The notes under the pieces were generated by a model. That model had not been told where the DNA came from and made no database searches. It saw nothing but the letters and a program-made list of their open reading frames with translations. A stretch of DNA of 64,000 nucleotides from Tragulus kanchil (Eukaryota; Chordata; Mammalia; Artiodactyla; Tragulidae), in contig JAIOJX010000006.1 in the NCBI GenBank assembly GCA_022376925.1, forward strand, positions 63,511,394 to 63,575,393, written 5' to 3'. The translations under genes were made by a program, and so were the position numbers. Of the stretch, positions 35,802 through 64,000 are shown in pieces (the stretch's first letter is position 1; each line of letters starts with the position of its first letter).

Positions 35802-37932
35802 CTACCGCCTGTCTTCCTCAATCTTATTTCTTCACCACCCGTTCTTGAATAAAGAGGGACATCTCTCCTCTTCATGCCAGAAGACCCGTGGCCATCCCAG
35901 TGCCAGGTCCTGCCACCACAGCTCTTCTCTCATCCTTTCATTGTCCTCTTCCTCACCCTAGTCTGTCCTAGGCACTGTGACCAGGTCAGCTGTGATCATC
36001 ACTAGGCCCCAAAACCAACAATGATAGCTTGTTACTGACCTTTTTGATGGTGAGTTTCTGTCCTTCCCATATCTGGGTCCAGCCTACCATTCCAACCTGC
36101 TTCTCTTTTTTTTTTTTTTTTAAACCTTTATTTTACTTTTAACTTTTACAGAGTTTTGTTGTTCACAGACATGCATGTTCTCAGATTAGTCACATGTATA
36201 TCCCCCCCTTCCCTCCCCTCCCGACCATCACACAGCACCCCTGAAGGATCCCCTTTTCTCACAGAGCAATGACTAGAGCTATTTTCTTCACTTATGATAG
36301 TACAGGCCTTCATGCTACTTCCTTTACGCCTCTCACCCACTGTTCCTTCCCCACAATGTCCATATGTCCACTGTCCATATCTGTCTTTCCGTCGCTTCAC
36401 TGCATGTGCCATCATCACCATCCTACCTGCTTCTCTTTATAAATTCTATCCTTACAACCTCAGAACCTTGTTAATCTCCAGAAAGAGTTTCTGACACACA
36501 ACTCACCAAGCACATGGGATTTCCCAAGTGTCGAGAGTGATAAAAGTTGAAGTGACTTTTGGAAAGCACCTAAAAAAGGAGGCTGGTCACTAAAAGACAC
36601 AGCATGTAATTAAAGATTAGAACTTTTGGTACTACCCCCTGACCGCTGGGGAGACGGAAGGGGTAGGAGGATTGGAAGGTGAGTCAATTGCCAGTGGCCA
36701 ATGATTTAATCAATTGCAATCATTCAATAAAAGCCCAAAGGGACAGGATTTGGAGAGCCTTTCCATCAAAAAGGGTTAGCAACCCATCTGTCTTCTGCAT
36801 TTGTTTATCACCCCAATTCCTTCAGACTCAAGCCCTAAACTGGCTCTCACCTTCCATCCTCAAGACAACAGCTCTCATGTTATCTAGACCATTGATGTTA
36901 TTTAGAGTGGGTTCCCCAGTGTACATCTGGGATGTGAATCATCTCCCTGGAGATGAGGGGTATGATGGCCCAGGCTACCGCCTGTCTTCCTCAATCTTAT
37001 TTCTTCACCACCCGTTCTTGAATAAAGAGGGACATCTCTCCTCTTCATGCCAGAAGACCCGTGGCCATCCCAGTGCCAGGTCCTGCCACCACAGCTCTTC
37101 TCTCATCCTTTCATTGTCCTCTTCCTCACCCTAGTCTGTCCTAGGCACTGTGACCAGGTCAGCTGTGATCATCACTAGGCCCCAAAACCAACAATGATAG
37201 CTTGTTACTGACCTTTTTGATGGTGAGTTTCTGTCCTTCCCATATCTGGGTCCAGCCTACCATTCCAACCTGCTTCTCTTTTTTTTTTTTTTTTAAACCT
37301 TTATTTTACTTTTAACTTTTACAGAGTTTTGTTGTTCACAGACATGCATGTTCTCAGATTAGTCACATGTATATCCCCCCCTTCCCTCCCCTCCCGACCA
37401 TCACACAGCACCCCTGAAGGATCCCCTTTTCTCACAGAGCAATGACTAGAGCTATTTTCTTCACTTATGATAGTACAGGCCTTCATGCTACTTCCTTTAC
37501 GCCTCTCACCCACTGTTCCTTCCCCACAATGTCCATATGTCCACTGTCCATATCTGTCTTTCCGTCGCTTCACTGCATGTGCCATCATCACCATCCTACC
37601 TGCTTCTCTTTATAAATTCTATCCTTACAACCTCAGAACCTTGTTAATCTCCAGAAAGAGTTTCTGACACACAACTCACCAAGCACATGGGATTTCCCAA
37701 GTGTCGAGAGTGATAAAAGTTGAAGTGACTTTTGGAAAGCACCTAAAAAAGGAGGCTGGTCACTAAAAGACACAGCATGTAATTAAAGATTAGAACTTTT
37801 GGTACTACCCCCTGACCGCTGGGGAGACGGAAGGGGTAGGAGGATTGGAAGGTGAGTCAATTGCCAGTGGCCAATGATTTAATCAATTGCAATCATTCAA
37901 TAAAAGCCCAAAGGGACAGGATTTGGAGAGCT
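35596..37932. repeat. Direct duplication H (about 1187 bp, two copies), overlapping G
   Basis: Copy 1 is 35596-36782 and copy 2 is 36783 to about 37932. Copy 2 lacks about 13 bp near 36803. Together with G, the block 'cccatctgtcttctgcattt' occurs three times. Confidence 0.9.
36104..36422 (-). mobile_element. L1 LINE 3' UTR
   Basis: T run (L1 A tail in reverse) at 36107-36121, then 'gagttttgttgttcacagac' and the C-rich tract: the same L1 3' UTR as at 24640-24980 and 46010-46207 but antisense. Repeated at 37277-37595. Confidence 0.85.
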
Positions 37933-38310
37933 TCCAGGTTTGTGGCCATGTGGAGACGAGTGCCCCTCCCCACACCCTTGCCTTGTGCATCTCTTCTGCT
38001 GGGCTGATTCTGAGTTATATCCTTCTACAATAGATTGGTGATTTGCTAAGTAAGGTGTTTTTCTGAGTCCTATGAACTTTTCTGGCAAATTAATCAAACC
38101 CAAGGAGAAGGTGGTGGGGATACCTGATTCATGGCCTGTTGGTCTTGTGTAGGTGATAACCTGGGCTTGTGACCAGCATGTGATGTGGTAGTGGGAGGAG
38201 CAGTCTTATAGAACTGAATCCTTAACCTGTGGAAGCAGATGTTCCCTCTGATTCGAATAATGTCAGAATAGAGTTGAATTCTCAGAAATCATGCCGGTGT
38301 TCAAGAATTG
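37663..38310 (+). mobile_element. ERVL-type LTR (MER21-like)
   Basis: Ordered blocks 'agaacttttggtactacccc', 'ccagtggccaatgatttaat', 'ttctgagttatatccttcta', 'ggcaaattaatcaaacccaa' match an old ERVL-class LTR by recognition; the MER21 assignment is tentative. Its start also occurs at 36490-36782, and 37898-38310 recurs at 38991-39402, owing to duplications H and I. Confidence 0.6.
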
Positions 38311-40064
38311 TTTGTTGAATTTGTGGGGACCCCCACCCCCACTAAATATATATACACACATTGAAACTGCATATCAGAACATTAAAAAAGTCTCTCATGT
38401 CTTTGCCTTTGCTCTTTGTGTCTTCTAATTACACCCTCATCCACTACAATATCAATGCCAAAATTCAGTCCATAGTTTGAAGGCTATCTCAAGGTCATTC
38501 TCTCTATGAAGATTCTGCTGATCTCTTCAATGGGTGTGATGGCTCTTTCTCTTGAACTCTTTAAGGCGTGGATGTTCACGTTCTTGTTGATGTTCACGTT
38601 CTCTATACTCTTGTACAAAAGGATTCTTAACTCATTCTCAGAGTCACTTGGGATGCTCCCTAAAATTATATATGCCTGGGATCCACACTTAGATTTGGAT
38701 TCATGTTCTGGAATGGAACCCATTTGTTGTCATTGTTGCTGTTTAGCCACTAAGTCATGTCTGACTCTTTGCAACCCCATGAACTACAGCACACAAGGTT
38801 TTCCTATCCTTCACTGTATCCTGGAGTTTGCTCAGACTGATGTCCATTGAGTTGCTGATGCTTTCTAACTATCTTATCCTGCCTCCTTCCCTCATACCCT
38901 CGATCTTTCCCAGCATCAGGGTCTTTTCGAATGAATTGACTCTTTGCATCAGGTGGCCAAAGTATTACAACTTGCAGTTTTATGAAAATCCAATAAAAGC
39001 CCAAAGGGACAGGATTTGGAGAGCTTCCAGGTTTGTGGCCATGTGGAGACGAGTGCCCCTCCCCACACCCTTGCCTTGTGCATCTCTTCTGCTGGGCTGA
39101 TTCTGAGTTATATCCTTCTACAATAGATTGGTGATTTGCTAAGTAAGGTGTTTTTCTGAGTCCTATGAACTTTTCTGGCAAATTAATCAAACCCAAGGAG
39201 AAGGTGGTGGGGATACCTGATTCATGGCCTGTTGGTCTTGTGTAGGTGATAACCTGGGCTTGTGACCAGCATGTGATGTGGTAGTGGGAGGAGCAGTCTT
39301 ATAGAACTGAATCCTTAACCTGTGGAAGCAGATGTTCCCTCTGATTCGAATAATGTCAGAATAGAGTTGAATTCTCAGAAATCATGCCGGTGTTCAAGAA
39401 TTGTTTGTTGAATTTGTGGGGACCCCCACCCCCACTAAATATATATACACACATTGAAACTGCATATCAGAACATTAAAAGTCTCTCATGTCTTTGCCTT
39501 TGCTCTTTGTGTCTTCTAATTACACCCTCATCCACTACAATATCAATGCCAAAATTCAGTCCATAGTTTGAAGGCTATCTCAAGGTCATTCTCTCTATGA
39601 AGATTCTGCTGATCTCTTCAATGGGTGTGATGGCTCTTTCTCTTGAACTCTTTAAGGCGTGGATGTTCACGTTCTTGTTGATGTTCACGTTCTCTATACT
39701 CTTGTACAAAAGGATTCTTAACTCATTCTCAGAGTCACTTGGGATGCTCCCTAAAATTATATATGCCTGGGATCCACACTTAGATTTGGATTCATGTTCT
39801 GGAATGGAACCCATTTGTTGTCATTGTTGCTGTTTAGCCACTAAGTCATGTCTGACTCTTTGCAACCCCATGAACTACAGCACACAAGGTTTTCCTATCC
39901 TTCACTGTATCCTGGAGTTTGCTCAGACTGATGTCCATTGAGTTGCTGATGCTTTCTAACTATCTTATCCTGCCTCCTTCCCTCATACCCTCGATCTTTC
40001 CCAGCATCAGGGTCTTTTCGAATGAATTGACTCTTTGCATCAGGTGGCCAAAGTATTACAACTT
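37898..40064. repeat. Direct duplication I (1093 bp, two copies), overlapping H
   Basis: Copy 1 is 37898-38990 and copy 2 is 38991 to about 40064. The last 27 bases of copy 1 are filler not in copy 2. Confidence 0.9.
38730..38965 (-). mobile_element. BovB 3' end
   Basis: Reverse BovB 3' end: 'tagccactaagtcatgtctg', 'ccagcatcagggtcttttcg', 'ggtggccaaagtattacaac'. Cut off by the junction of duplication I. Confidence 0.8.
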
Positions 40065-40310
40065 CAGCATTAGTCCTTCCAATGAATATTCAGGTTTGAT
40101 TTCCCTTAGGATTGATTGGTTTGATCTCCTTGTAGTTCAAGAGACTCTCAAGAATCTTCTCCAGCACTACAATTTGAAAATTTCAGTTCTTTGGCACTCA
40201 GTTTTCTTCACTGTCCAATTCTGACATTTGTACATGACAAATGGTTTGGAAAAGCCATTGCTTTGACTATACAGACCTTTGTTGGCAAAGTGGTGTCTCT
40301 GCTTTTTACT
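39822..40310 (-). mobile_element. BovB 3' region, longer copy
   Basis: Same start as 38730-38965 but continues through 'attagtccttccaatgaata', 'agagactctcaagaatcttc' and 'tttgttggcaaagtggtgtc'. This is the undamaged version. Confidence 0.8.
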
Positions 40311-40359
40311 ACACTTTCTGGGTTTATCATAGCTTTTATTCCAAGGAACAAGCATTTTT

Positions 40360-40445
40360 TATTTGTGACCAGAAGGGATAAAACCCATGCCTTGTGCAAT
40401 GAAAGCATAGAGTCTTAACTGCTGGACCACCAGAGAAGTCTCCCA
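40360..40445 (-). mobile_element. tRNA-derived SINE fragment
   Basis: Reverse tRNA-like head 'taactgctggaccaccagag' preceded by B-box-like text. Repeated at about 41442-41527. Confidence 0.65.
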
Positions 40446-40569
40446 CTTATCTGTATTTTTAATACAGACTCTGATATAGAGCCAAGACTGAGAACCACTG
40501 CCTTACTTTGAAAGTTTCCTCACTAAGAGAACAAAGGGGGAGATTACCAGGAAAGATAAATAGAAAGAA

Positions 40570-40690
40570 AAGTTTGAATCAGACCTCTGAACCTGTTTCT
40601 TTACCATTAAAATGAGGATAATTTCCTTCCTTGGATTATTATGAACCTTAAGTGAGGTCATACATAATAAACATCTAAGACCAAGTCGTT
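40570..40690 (+). mobile_element. MIR SINE
   Basis: 'cctgtttctttaccattaaa' and 'gaggataatttccttcc' correspond to the MIR core and 3' part. A second MIR lies antisense at 41040-41220. Both recur in copy 2 of duplication J (about 41653-41773 and 42120-42300). Confidence 0.65.
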
Positions 40691-41039
40691 CAGAGCGAAG
40701 ACATTTAGTATACACGTTTCCCTCACTTCACAGTAAAGACTTCCAGCTTAATTCAGTTTTTAAAAATGCTGGTTTGTGTAATTTTTAACTTAACCATTTA
40801 TACTCTTTGGGAAGGGTGTGTAGCTTACACTCAGACTTCCCTGAGCTCTGGATGCTGAAGAAAGCTGTATGGAAGTTACTTCATAACTCAGTGGCTTAAC
40901 CTTGAAGCACTTCTCTTTCTGGAAACTAGGAGCTTTTCATCATTTATGACTCAGTTTACAGAATGGACATGAGAACAATCATGGCCATAACTTTATCACA
41001 TTCTCAATGCAAAGAAGAATGCATGGAAGGGTTTACAAG

Positions 41040-41220
41040 GAGTTTTCACATACACTGCCTCATCCAATCCTCCTGAAACCATATGAGGGAGATGTTAATG
41101 TCCCAGTTGTATAAATGTGGAAGTTGAGGCTCAGAAGAACTTAGATGAGTTGCTAAAATTTACAGAAGTAGGAAGGGGAAGAACTACAATTTGAATCCAG
41201 TTAGTATAATTTCACATTTG
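41040..41220 (-). mobile_element. MIR SINE
   Basis: Reverse MIR: 'cctcatccaatcctcctgaa', 'atgagggagatgttaatgtc', 'gaagttgaggctcagaag'. Confidence 0.65.
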
Positions 41221-42469
41221 ATGCTCTTTACCTTCACCACAACTGACCCCAACAATCATCTGTTCATTCACTCAGAGTGTAGACATCCATCGTGATCATC
41301 ACAGTTCAAAAATGCTTAAGAAAGAAAAATTCCTCTGAACTTCACGTGTGTATACAGACCTTTGTTGGCAAAGTGGTGTCTCTGCTTTTACTACACTTTC
41401 TGGGTTTATCATAGCTTTTATTCCAAGGAACAAGCATTTTTTATTTGTGACCAGAAGGGATAAAACCCATGCCTTGTGCAATGAAAGCATAGAGTCTTAA
41501 CTGCTGGACCACCAGAGAAGTCTCCCACTTATCTGTATTTTTAATACAGACTCTGATATAGAGCCAAGACTGAGAACCACTGCCTTACTTTGAAAGTTTC
41601 CTCACTAAGAGAACAAAGGGGGAGATTACCAGGAAAGATAAATAGAAAGAAAAGTTTGAATCAGACCTCTGAACCTGTTTCTTTACCATTAAAATGAGGA
41701 TAATTTCCTTCCTTGGATTATTATGAACCTTAAGTGAGGTCATACATAATAAACATCTAAGACCAAGTCGTTCAGAGCGAAGACATTTAGTATACACGTT
41801 TCCCTCACTTCACAGTAAAGACTTCCAGCTTAATTCATTTTTTAAAATGCTGGTTTGTGTAATTTTAACTTAACCATTTATACTCTTTGGGAAGGGTGTG
41901 TAGCTTACACTCAGACTTCCCTGAGCTCTGGATGCTGAAGAAAGCTGTATGGAAGTTACTTCATAACTCAGTGGCTTAACCTTGAAGCACTTCTCTTTCT
42001 GGAAACTAGGAGCTTTTCATCATTTATGACTCAGTTTACAGAATGGACATGAGAACAATCATGGCCATAACTTTATCACATTCTCAATGCAAAGAAGAAT
42101 GCATGGAAGGGTTTACAAGGAGTTTTCACATACACTGCCTCATCCAATCCTCCTGAAACCATATGAGGGAGATGTTAATGTCCCAGTTGTATAAATGTGG
42201 AAGTTGAGGCTCAGAAGAACTTAGATGAGTTGCTAAAATTTACAGAAGTAGGAAGGGGAAGAACTACAATTTGAATCCAGTTAGTATAATTTCACATTTG
42301 ATGCTCTTTACCTTCACCACAACTGACCCCAACAATCATCTGTTCATTCACTCAGAGTGTAGACATCCATCGTGATCATCACAGTTCAAAAATGCATGAT
42401 GCAGACATTTCCCCTGTGCATATATGAATCAAAGTTCCCTCTGCTTCACTGGGTAAACTTCTGCACTTA

Positions 42470-42650
42470 CTGTGTGTGATTTCCTCTACTGGCTCACATT
42501 CCCCATTGGCAAACTCCTACTCAGTCTTGAAGATTCAGGCCCATTTGAGCACCTATCTGCTACCTATGCCCATCCTAGGTAGATAGACACATTCTTTTCC
42601 TTTTTTTCTTTATTTTAAAGCCCAAACTATACCTATCCAATCAGTTTCTT
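42470..42650 (+). mobile_element. L2 LINE fragment
   Basis: 'ggcaaactcctactcagtct' and 'tgaagattcaggcccatttg' match the L2 3' region. Low identity. Confidence 0.5.
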
Positions 42651-43267
42651 CTCATTGGGCCTAAAAAGAAAAATGAAGCTGTAAAATTAAAACTTGCTGT
42701 CTCTGCTGTGGAGCAGCACATTGGATGATGAGACAAGGTTGCTGCCTACAAGGGGCGGCATGAGGTAGACTATTACAGGATCTGCATTGGTGAATCTGCC
42801 AATATGGAATTGTAGACACAGGGGAACTACATATACAGAGGGCTGACGATAAATTATAGGCAAATATTTGGTTGCACAGAAGGTCAGTATCCCTAGCCCT
42901 CTCCCTTGTATATATAAATATATATAAATGAATATACTCAAAGCCAGCATATGGTAGCAATCTATATGTACATAGAGTCTGAATAAGTGGGACCAGGTGA
43001 CACGATTTGAAAAGTAGGCCCAAAGATCTCTGACCAATACAGCTGCTACATAGCCACATTATCTGAAAGTCTTCTCTGTGTCTTTTCTCATGGTAACATA
43101 ATAGGTACCTTGTGCTCCCTCTCATTGTCTTCTCCATGAGCACAAACCGAAGTCTCCCAGTTGTCACAGGCCTGGAGCTTCAGCTCCACTGTGGGCCAGC
43201 CAGGCACTGGAATGGGAGACCAGAAAACAAGACGTGATGTATAAATAGTAGCTTCCAGTTCAACCTC

Positions 43268-43465
43268 TAAACATGGTCCCTGGAACTGAATCCTGGCTCC
43301 TCCACGACATTAGTGTGTGACCTGTATAAGTGATCTCACTTCTCCGGCTTTGATTTTATCTGCAAAATGCAGATAATAACGGCAACTATCCCCTGAGGCC
43401 CGGTGAGCTGAGATCATATACATACAGCATATGAGATTGGGACATAATAAATATTTAGCAAATGA
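43268..43465 (+). mobile_element. MIR SINE upstream of MMP8
   Basis: 'ctgaatcctggctcctccac', 'tgtgacctgtataagtgatc' and 'aaatgcagataataacggca' follow the MIR consensus order. Repeated at about 44378-44575. Confidence 0.7.
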
Positions 43466-44104
43466 TCATTATTACCATTACCATAAGTATTGCTTTCTTT
43501 GTCTTTCCATGGCAAATCAGCTTATAGACTGAGAATTTGCACTGATGCCAAAACCACATTCTCCAGAAGCTGCTTTAAGGCCCCCATATGCATCCAGCTT
43601 TGTCACACCACACAAAGCACACGCTTCTCAATTACAACAATGGTGGGCAAGTGCAGAAATTCTCTGATTAAGCTCCTTAGTCCCAGGACACCTACCACTA
43701 ATCAAACAACATTCTACTGCATAAATTAATACAGCCTCAGCATCTGACATACCCAGAAATGCTGTTCATTAACTTCAGAATTAATATCATATTCCTTTTC
43801 CTTGGCCATGTTGTAAAAATGAATGCATAAAAACTCCAAAAATGGAGTAGCAAATTATACTTTTCCTCACTGAAAGGTTCCCTCCCATTTACGAGTACTA
43901 GATCACATTATAACATTGCAAAACTGTCGGAGTGTAATTAACCTGCATTGCTTCACATTCCTGATGTGGCAATTGTTTAAGACAGGGCTTTATAAAAGAG
44001 ACCAGATGAAGCAGTGAGTGATATGTGATGCTCAGAACTTCAGAGTACCATCAGGGGAAGGGGCAGACGGAAGGTCAGGAGAGGCAGTCACTGAAGACAA
44101 GGCC

Positions 44105-44199
44105 ATGTTCAGCCAGAAAATGGTTCCACTTCTGCTCTTACTCCACTTGCAGCTGTCCGGAGCCTTTCCAGTATCTTCTGGATCCCTAGAAGAGAAAAT
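44105..44199 (+). pseudogene. Extra, truncated copy of MMP8 exon 1
   Basis: Identical to 45218-45312 but joined to the start of the second duplication copy at 44200, so there is no splice donor and no last six codons. Its TATA box is at 43991-43997. Most likely an assembly product. Confidence 0.85.
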
Positions 44200-45103
44200 A
44201 TGGTAACATAATAGGTACCTTGTGCTCCCTCTCATTGTCTTCTCCATGAGCACAAACCGAAGTCTCCCAGTTGTCACAGGCCTGGAGCTTCAGCTCCACT
44301 GTGGGCCAGCCAGGCACTGGAATGGGAGACCAGAAAACAAGACGTGATGTATAAATAGTAGCTTCCAGTTCAACCTCTAAACATGGTCCCTGGAACTGAA
44401 TCCTGGCTCCTCCACGACATTAGTGTGTGACCTGTATAAGTGATCTCACTTCTCCGGCTTTGATTTTATCTGCAAAATGCAGATAATAACGGCAACTATC
44501 CCCTGAGGCCCGGTGAGCTGAGATCATATACATACAGCATATGAGATTGGGACATAATAAATATTTAGCAAATGATCATTATTACCATTACCATAAGTAT
44601 TGCTTTCTTTGTCTTTCCATGGCAAATCAGCTTATAGACTGAGAATTTGCACTGATGCCAAAACCACATTCTCCAGAAGCTGCTTTAAGGCCCCCATATG
44701 CATCCAGCTTTGTCACACCACACACAAGCACACACGCTTCTCAATTACAACAATGGTGGGCAAGTGCAGAAATTCTCTGATTAAGCTCCTTAGTCCCAGG
44801 ACACCTACCACTAATCAAACAACATTCTACTGCATAAATTAATACAGCCTCAGCATCTGACATACCCAGAAATGCTGTTCATTAACTTCAGAATTAATAT
44901 CATATTCCTTTTCCTTGGCCATGTTGTAAAAATGAATGCATAAAAACTCCAAAAATGGAGTAGCAAATTATACTTTTCCTCACTGAAAGGTTCCCTCCCA
45001 TTTACGAGTACTAGATCACATTATAACATTGCAAAACTGTCGGAGTGTAATTAACCTGCATTGCTTCACATTCCTGATGTGGCAATTGTTTAAGACAGGG
45101 CTT

Positions 45104-45110
45104 TATAAAA
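45104..45110 (+). promoter_or_regulatory. MMP8: MMP8 TATA box
   Basis: TATAAAA lies 108 bp before the start codon, giving a 5' UTR of about 80 nt if transcription starts 25-30 bp downstream. Just upstream, 45058-45090 has a C/EBP-like attgcttca and an ETS-like attcct on the plus strand. Site functions are inferred from sequence only. Confidence 0.75.
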
Positions 45111-45217
45111 GAGACCAGATGAAGCAGTGAGTGATATGTGATGCTCAGAACTTCAGAGTACCATCAGGGGAAGGGGCAGACGGAAGGTCAGGAGAGGCAG
45201 TCACTGAAGACAAGGCC

Positions 45218-61607
<16,390 letters not shown>

Positions 61608-61716
61608 GTAGATAAAGCTGAAGCAAAATTAAATGTGTTTGCATCCATTTCTGAATATGGAAGGGAAGTCTAATTTGCATATCTATTACATTGTATTCTA
61701 TTTATATTTTCTCAGT

Positions 61717-61722
61717 AATAAA
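61717..61722 (+). terminator. MMP8: MMP8 polyadenylation signal
   Basis: AATAAA 110 bp after the stop codon, the first such signal downstream. A short 3' UTR is implied; later signals cannot be excluded. Confidence 0.65.
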
Positions 61723-62015
61723 TAATGTTATTTGTTATCACTGAATTCACTAGATCTGTCCTCACTGAAAATACATTTGGAGTATTTCACTGTTTACAGA
61801 GGTTGATTTTGTTTTCATATATTCCACTTCATGTTAGTGAACCCATCACAAGGAGATTAAACCTTCTTTGCCACCTCAATATTCATTATGTCCTTAACTT
61901 GTTTATTTGACTTCTAAAGTTCCCATTTATTCTTGACTTTTAAATATGCCTTAAGTGTATCTGCTACGTGTAATGAAGCACTGGATTTTGTTTAGAAGTA
62001 AGGATTATGACCATG

Positions 62016-62150
62016 GAGAAGGAAATGGTAACCCACTCCAGTATTCCTGCCTGGAAAATTCCACGGACAGAGGAGCCTGGGTGGCTACAGTCCATGGGGT
62101 CGAAAAGTGTTGGACACGACTAAGTGACTAAACAACAACAACAAGGATTA
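62016..62150 (+). mobile_element. BovA SINE
   Basis: 'gagaaggaaatggtaaccca', 'ggaaaattccacggacagag', 'tacagtccatggggtcg', 'gacacgactaagtgactaaa' then (caa)n. Intact BovA unit; part recurs at 63175-63280. Confidence 0.9.
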
Positions 62151-64000
62151 TGAACAACATAAGCAGTATACATTGCCTTAACAAAAATTGTGGTGTCATT
62201 TTCCACTCTTGGAAAGAAATAGTATTGATACCTGTTGTGGACAGAATTGTGTCCCTCCCAAAAAAATATGTTGAGGCCCACACCCCAGCTACCTAGAGAT
62301 GTGGCTTATTTGGAACTATCATTTTGTTGATGTAATTAATTAGTATGAGGTTAAACTGGTTTAGGGAGGCCTAAAAAATTTATGTTCTTATAGGAAGAGG
62401 AGACACATAGACACACAGTCAAGAAGGCCTCAGAAAGATGAAGACGGGGTGGGAATAATGCATCTACGTGCCAAAGATTACTGGCAACCACCAGAAGCTA
62501 GGAAGAAGCAAGAAAGGATCCTCCCTAGAGCCTTCAGAGAAGAACAGGACCCTCCTGACACCTTGATCTTGATTTGTAGCTTCCAGACTGTGATTTTAAA
62601 AAATTGTTCTCTTGTTTTAAGCTGCCAACTTTGTGATACTTAGTTACAGCAGCTCTAGGAAGCTGATACAGTACTCCTGCACTTAAAAAAAAATGGATCA
62701 ATACAGAACTGAAACCCCAGTAAAGATGAGAGGTATCTTCCTAGGGAAGCAACAAAAAGGAAGGTTATCACTTCCTTTCCTGCCTCTACCCTGGCTTCTA
62801 GAGTCTGAGCAAATGGGCTAGTTCTGTTTGTTTTCCTTCATTTCTGTTTTCCCTGAGATCCTCAAGAGGACACCTTCTACAGATAACTGGGGTTTGCTAC
62901 ACGAACAGAACAATGTTAGGCACACAATTCAATAACTCTTATTTAATTGAATTAAATTGAGCTGACGTACATAAATTTGCTAATGGCTTTTCTCTTAAGA
63001 ACCTTAAGATTTGTGGGATCATATTAGCTAGCCCAGACATTAAAATCATTATAATTTCCAGGAAGCCCAGCCTGGTGCTCTGAGATGACCTCAAGGGGTG
63101 GAATGAGTGAGGAGAGAAGCTCAAGAGAGAGAGAGAACATATATATAATTATGACTGATTCATGTTGAGGTACAGTATTCTTGCCTGGAAAATTCCACGG
63201 ACAGAGGAGCCTGGGTGGCTACAGTCCATGGGGTCGAAAAGTGTTGGACACGACTAAGTGACTAAACAACAACAACAAGGATTATGAACAACATAAGCAG
63301 TATACATTGCCTTAACAAAAATTGTGGTGTCATTTTCCACTCTTGGAAAGAAATAGTATTGATACCTGTTGTGGACAGAATTGTGTCCCTCCCAAAAAAA
63401 TATGTTGAGGCCCACACCCCAGCTACCTAGAGATGTGGCTTATTTGGAACTATCATTTTGTTGATGTAATTAATTAGTATGAGGTTAAACTGGTTTAGGG
63501 GAGGCCTAAAAATTGATGTTCTTATAGGAAGAGGAGACACATAGACACACAGTCAAGAAGGCCTCAGAAAGATGAAGACGGGGTGGGAATAATGCATCTA
63601 CGTGCCAAAGATTACTGGCAACCACCAGAAGCTAGGAAGAAGCAAGAAAGGATCCTCCCTAGAGCCTTCAGAGAAGAACAGGACCCTCCTGACACCTTGA
63701 TCTTGATTTGTAGCTTCCAGACTGTGATTTTAAAAAATTGTTCTCTTGTTTTAAGCTGCCAACTTTGTGATACTTAGTTACAGCAGCTCTAGGAAGCTGA
63801 TACAGTACTCCTGCACTTAAAAAAAAATGGATCAATACAGAACTGAAACCCCAGTAAAGATGAGAGGTATCTTCCTAGGGAAGCAACAAAAAGGAAGGTT
63901 ATCACTTCCTTTCCTGCCTCTACCCTGGCTTCTAGAGTCTGAGCAAATGGGCTAGTTCTGTTTGTTTTCCTTCATTTCTGTTTTCCCTGAGATCCTCAAG
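62041..64000. repeat. Direct duplication Q (1134 bp; second copy cut by the window end)
   Basis: Copy 1 is 62041-63174 and copy 2 is 63175 to beyond 64000. Indels: gtttaggga / gtttagggga and aaaaaattta / aaaaattga near 62360 and 63496. Confidence 0.9.
62234..62672 (+). mobile_element. MaLR (MLT1/MST-type) LTR, near full length
   Basis: Starts 'tgttgtggacagaattgtgt', continues 'atgttgaggcccacaccccag', 'aggaagaggagacacataga', 'tggcaaccaccagaagctag', and ends 'gttttaagctgccaactttg' ... 'gctgatacagta'. Ordered as in MaLR LTRs. Repeated at 63368-63806. Confidence 0.8.

Larger units (their letters stand above)
40268..42395. repeat. Direct duplication J (1083 bp, two copies)
   Basis: Copy 1 is 40268-41350 and copy 2 is 41351 to about 42395. 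About 33 bases of filler end copy 1. Homopolymer differences (ctttttac / cttttac; tttttaaaaatg / tttttaaaatg). Confidence 0.9.

Noticed and set aside
35704..37134. Repeated 85-151 codon frames as a gene family
   Set aside because: They are copies produced by duplications G and H and carry no recognisable domain.
42661..43167. 168-codon minus-strand frame upstream of MMP8
   Set aside because: Part of it lies in duplicated DNA and it contains low-complexity isoleucine/tyrosine runs from AT repeats; no homology recognised.

Overview
This 64 kb window is mammalian nuclear DNA from a ruminant-type genome. BovB LINE and its derived BovA/Bov-tA SINEs are present, alongside L1, L2, MIR, Tigger and several LTR families. 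No prokaryotic features, tRNA, rRNA or CRISPR arrays were seen. Apart from one gene, the long reading frames are repeat-derived or chance frames.

The one functional gene I can support is MMP8 (neutrophil collagenase) on the plus strand. It has ten coding exons between 45218 and 61607. Using one intact copy of each exon, the lengths (111, 242, 149, 126, 162, 118, 134, 154, 104, 104 nt) give 1404 nt and 467 residues plus stop, with consistent splice phases, a signal peptide, the PRCGVPD cysteine switch, the [11 protein letters not shown] zinc site, a Met-turn and a hemopexin domain closed by a C-terminal Cys. The 43 kb upstream is intergenic and repeat-rich. It contains one decayed exon (3703-3855) whose frame matches the zinc-site exon of an MMP1-like collagenase. 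This is a previously unlabelled relic consistent with the MMP gene cluster.

Layout: 1-6.9 kb, SINEs, an old MaLR-like LTR and the MMP pseudo-exon. 6.9-13.8 kb, AT-rich microsatellite-like DNA, a 27-nt perfect inverted repeat, SINEs and a ~1 kb LTR-like element. 14-24.4 kb, an ERV LTR, a 5'-inverted L1, a BovB with two opposed SINEs and an LTR-like block nested in it, and another LTR. 24.4-33 kb, L1 3' ends, an L2 split by an LTR, old L1 pieces, Tigger1 and a mariner-type MITE. 33-43 kb, SINEs, an antisense L1 end, an ERVL-type LTR, BovB and MIR. 43-62 kb, MMP8. 62-64 kb, BovA SINE and a MaLR LTR.

The most striking property of the window is seventeen direct, immediately adjacent, almost identical duplications of 1055-1187 bp each. 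They hit repeats, introns, the MMP8 promoter and MMP8 exons alike. Copies differ mainly in homopolymer length. Several first copies end in garbled, noisy versions of nearby sequence before the second copy starts. Read literally they would break MMP8. I infer that most or all are unmerged contig overlaps or noisy gap fills rather than biology, so the true locus is probably about 18-19 kb shorter. A second point of interest is a tRNA-derived SINE family with several young copies and clear target-site duplications, whose body differs from the common cattle Bov-tA/CHR-type sequence that is also present.
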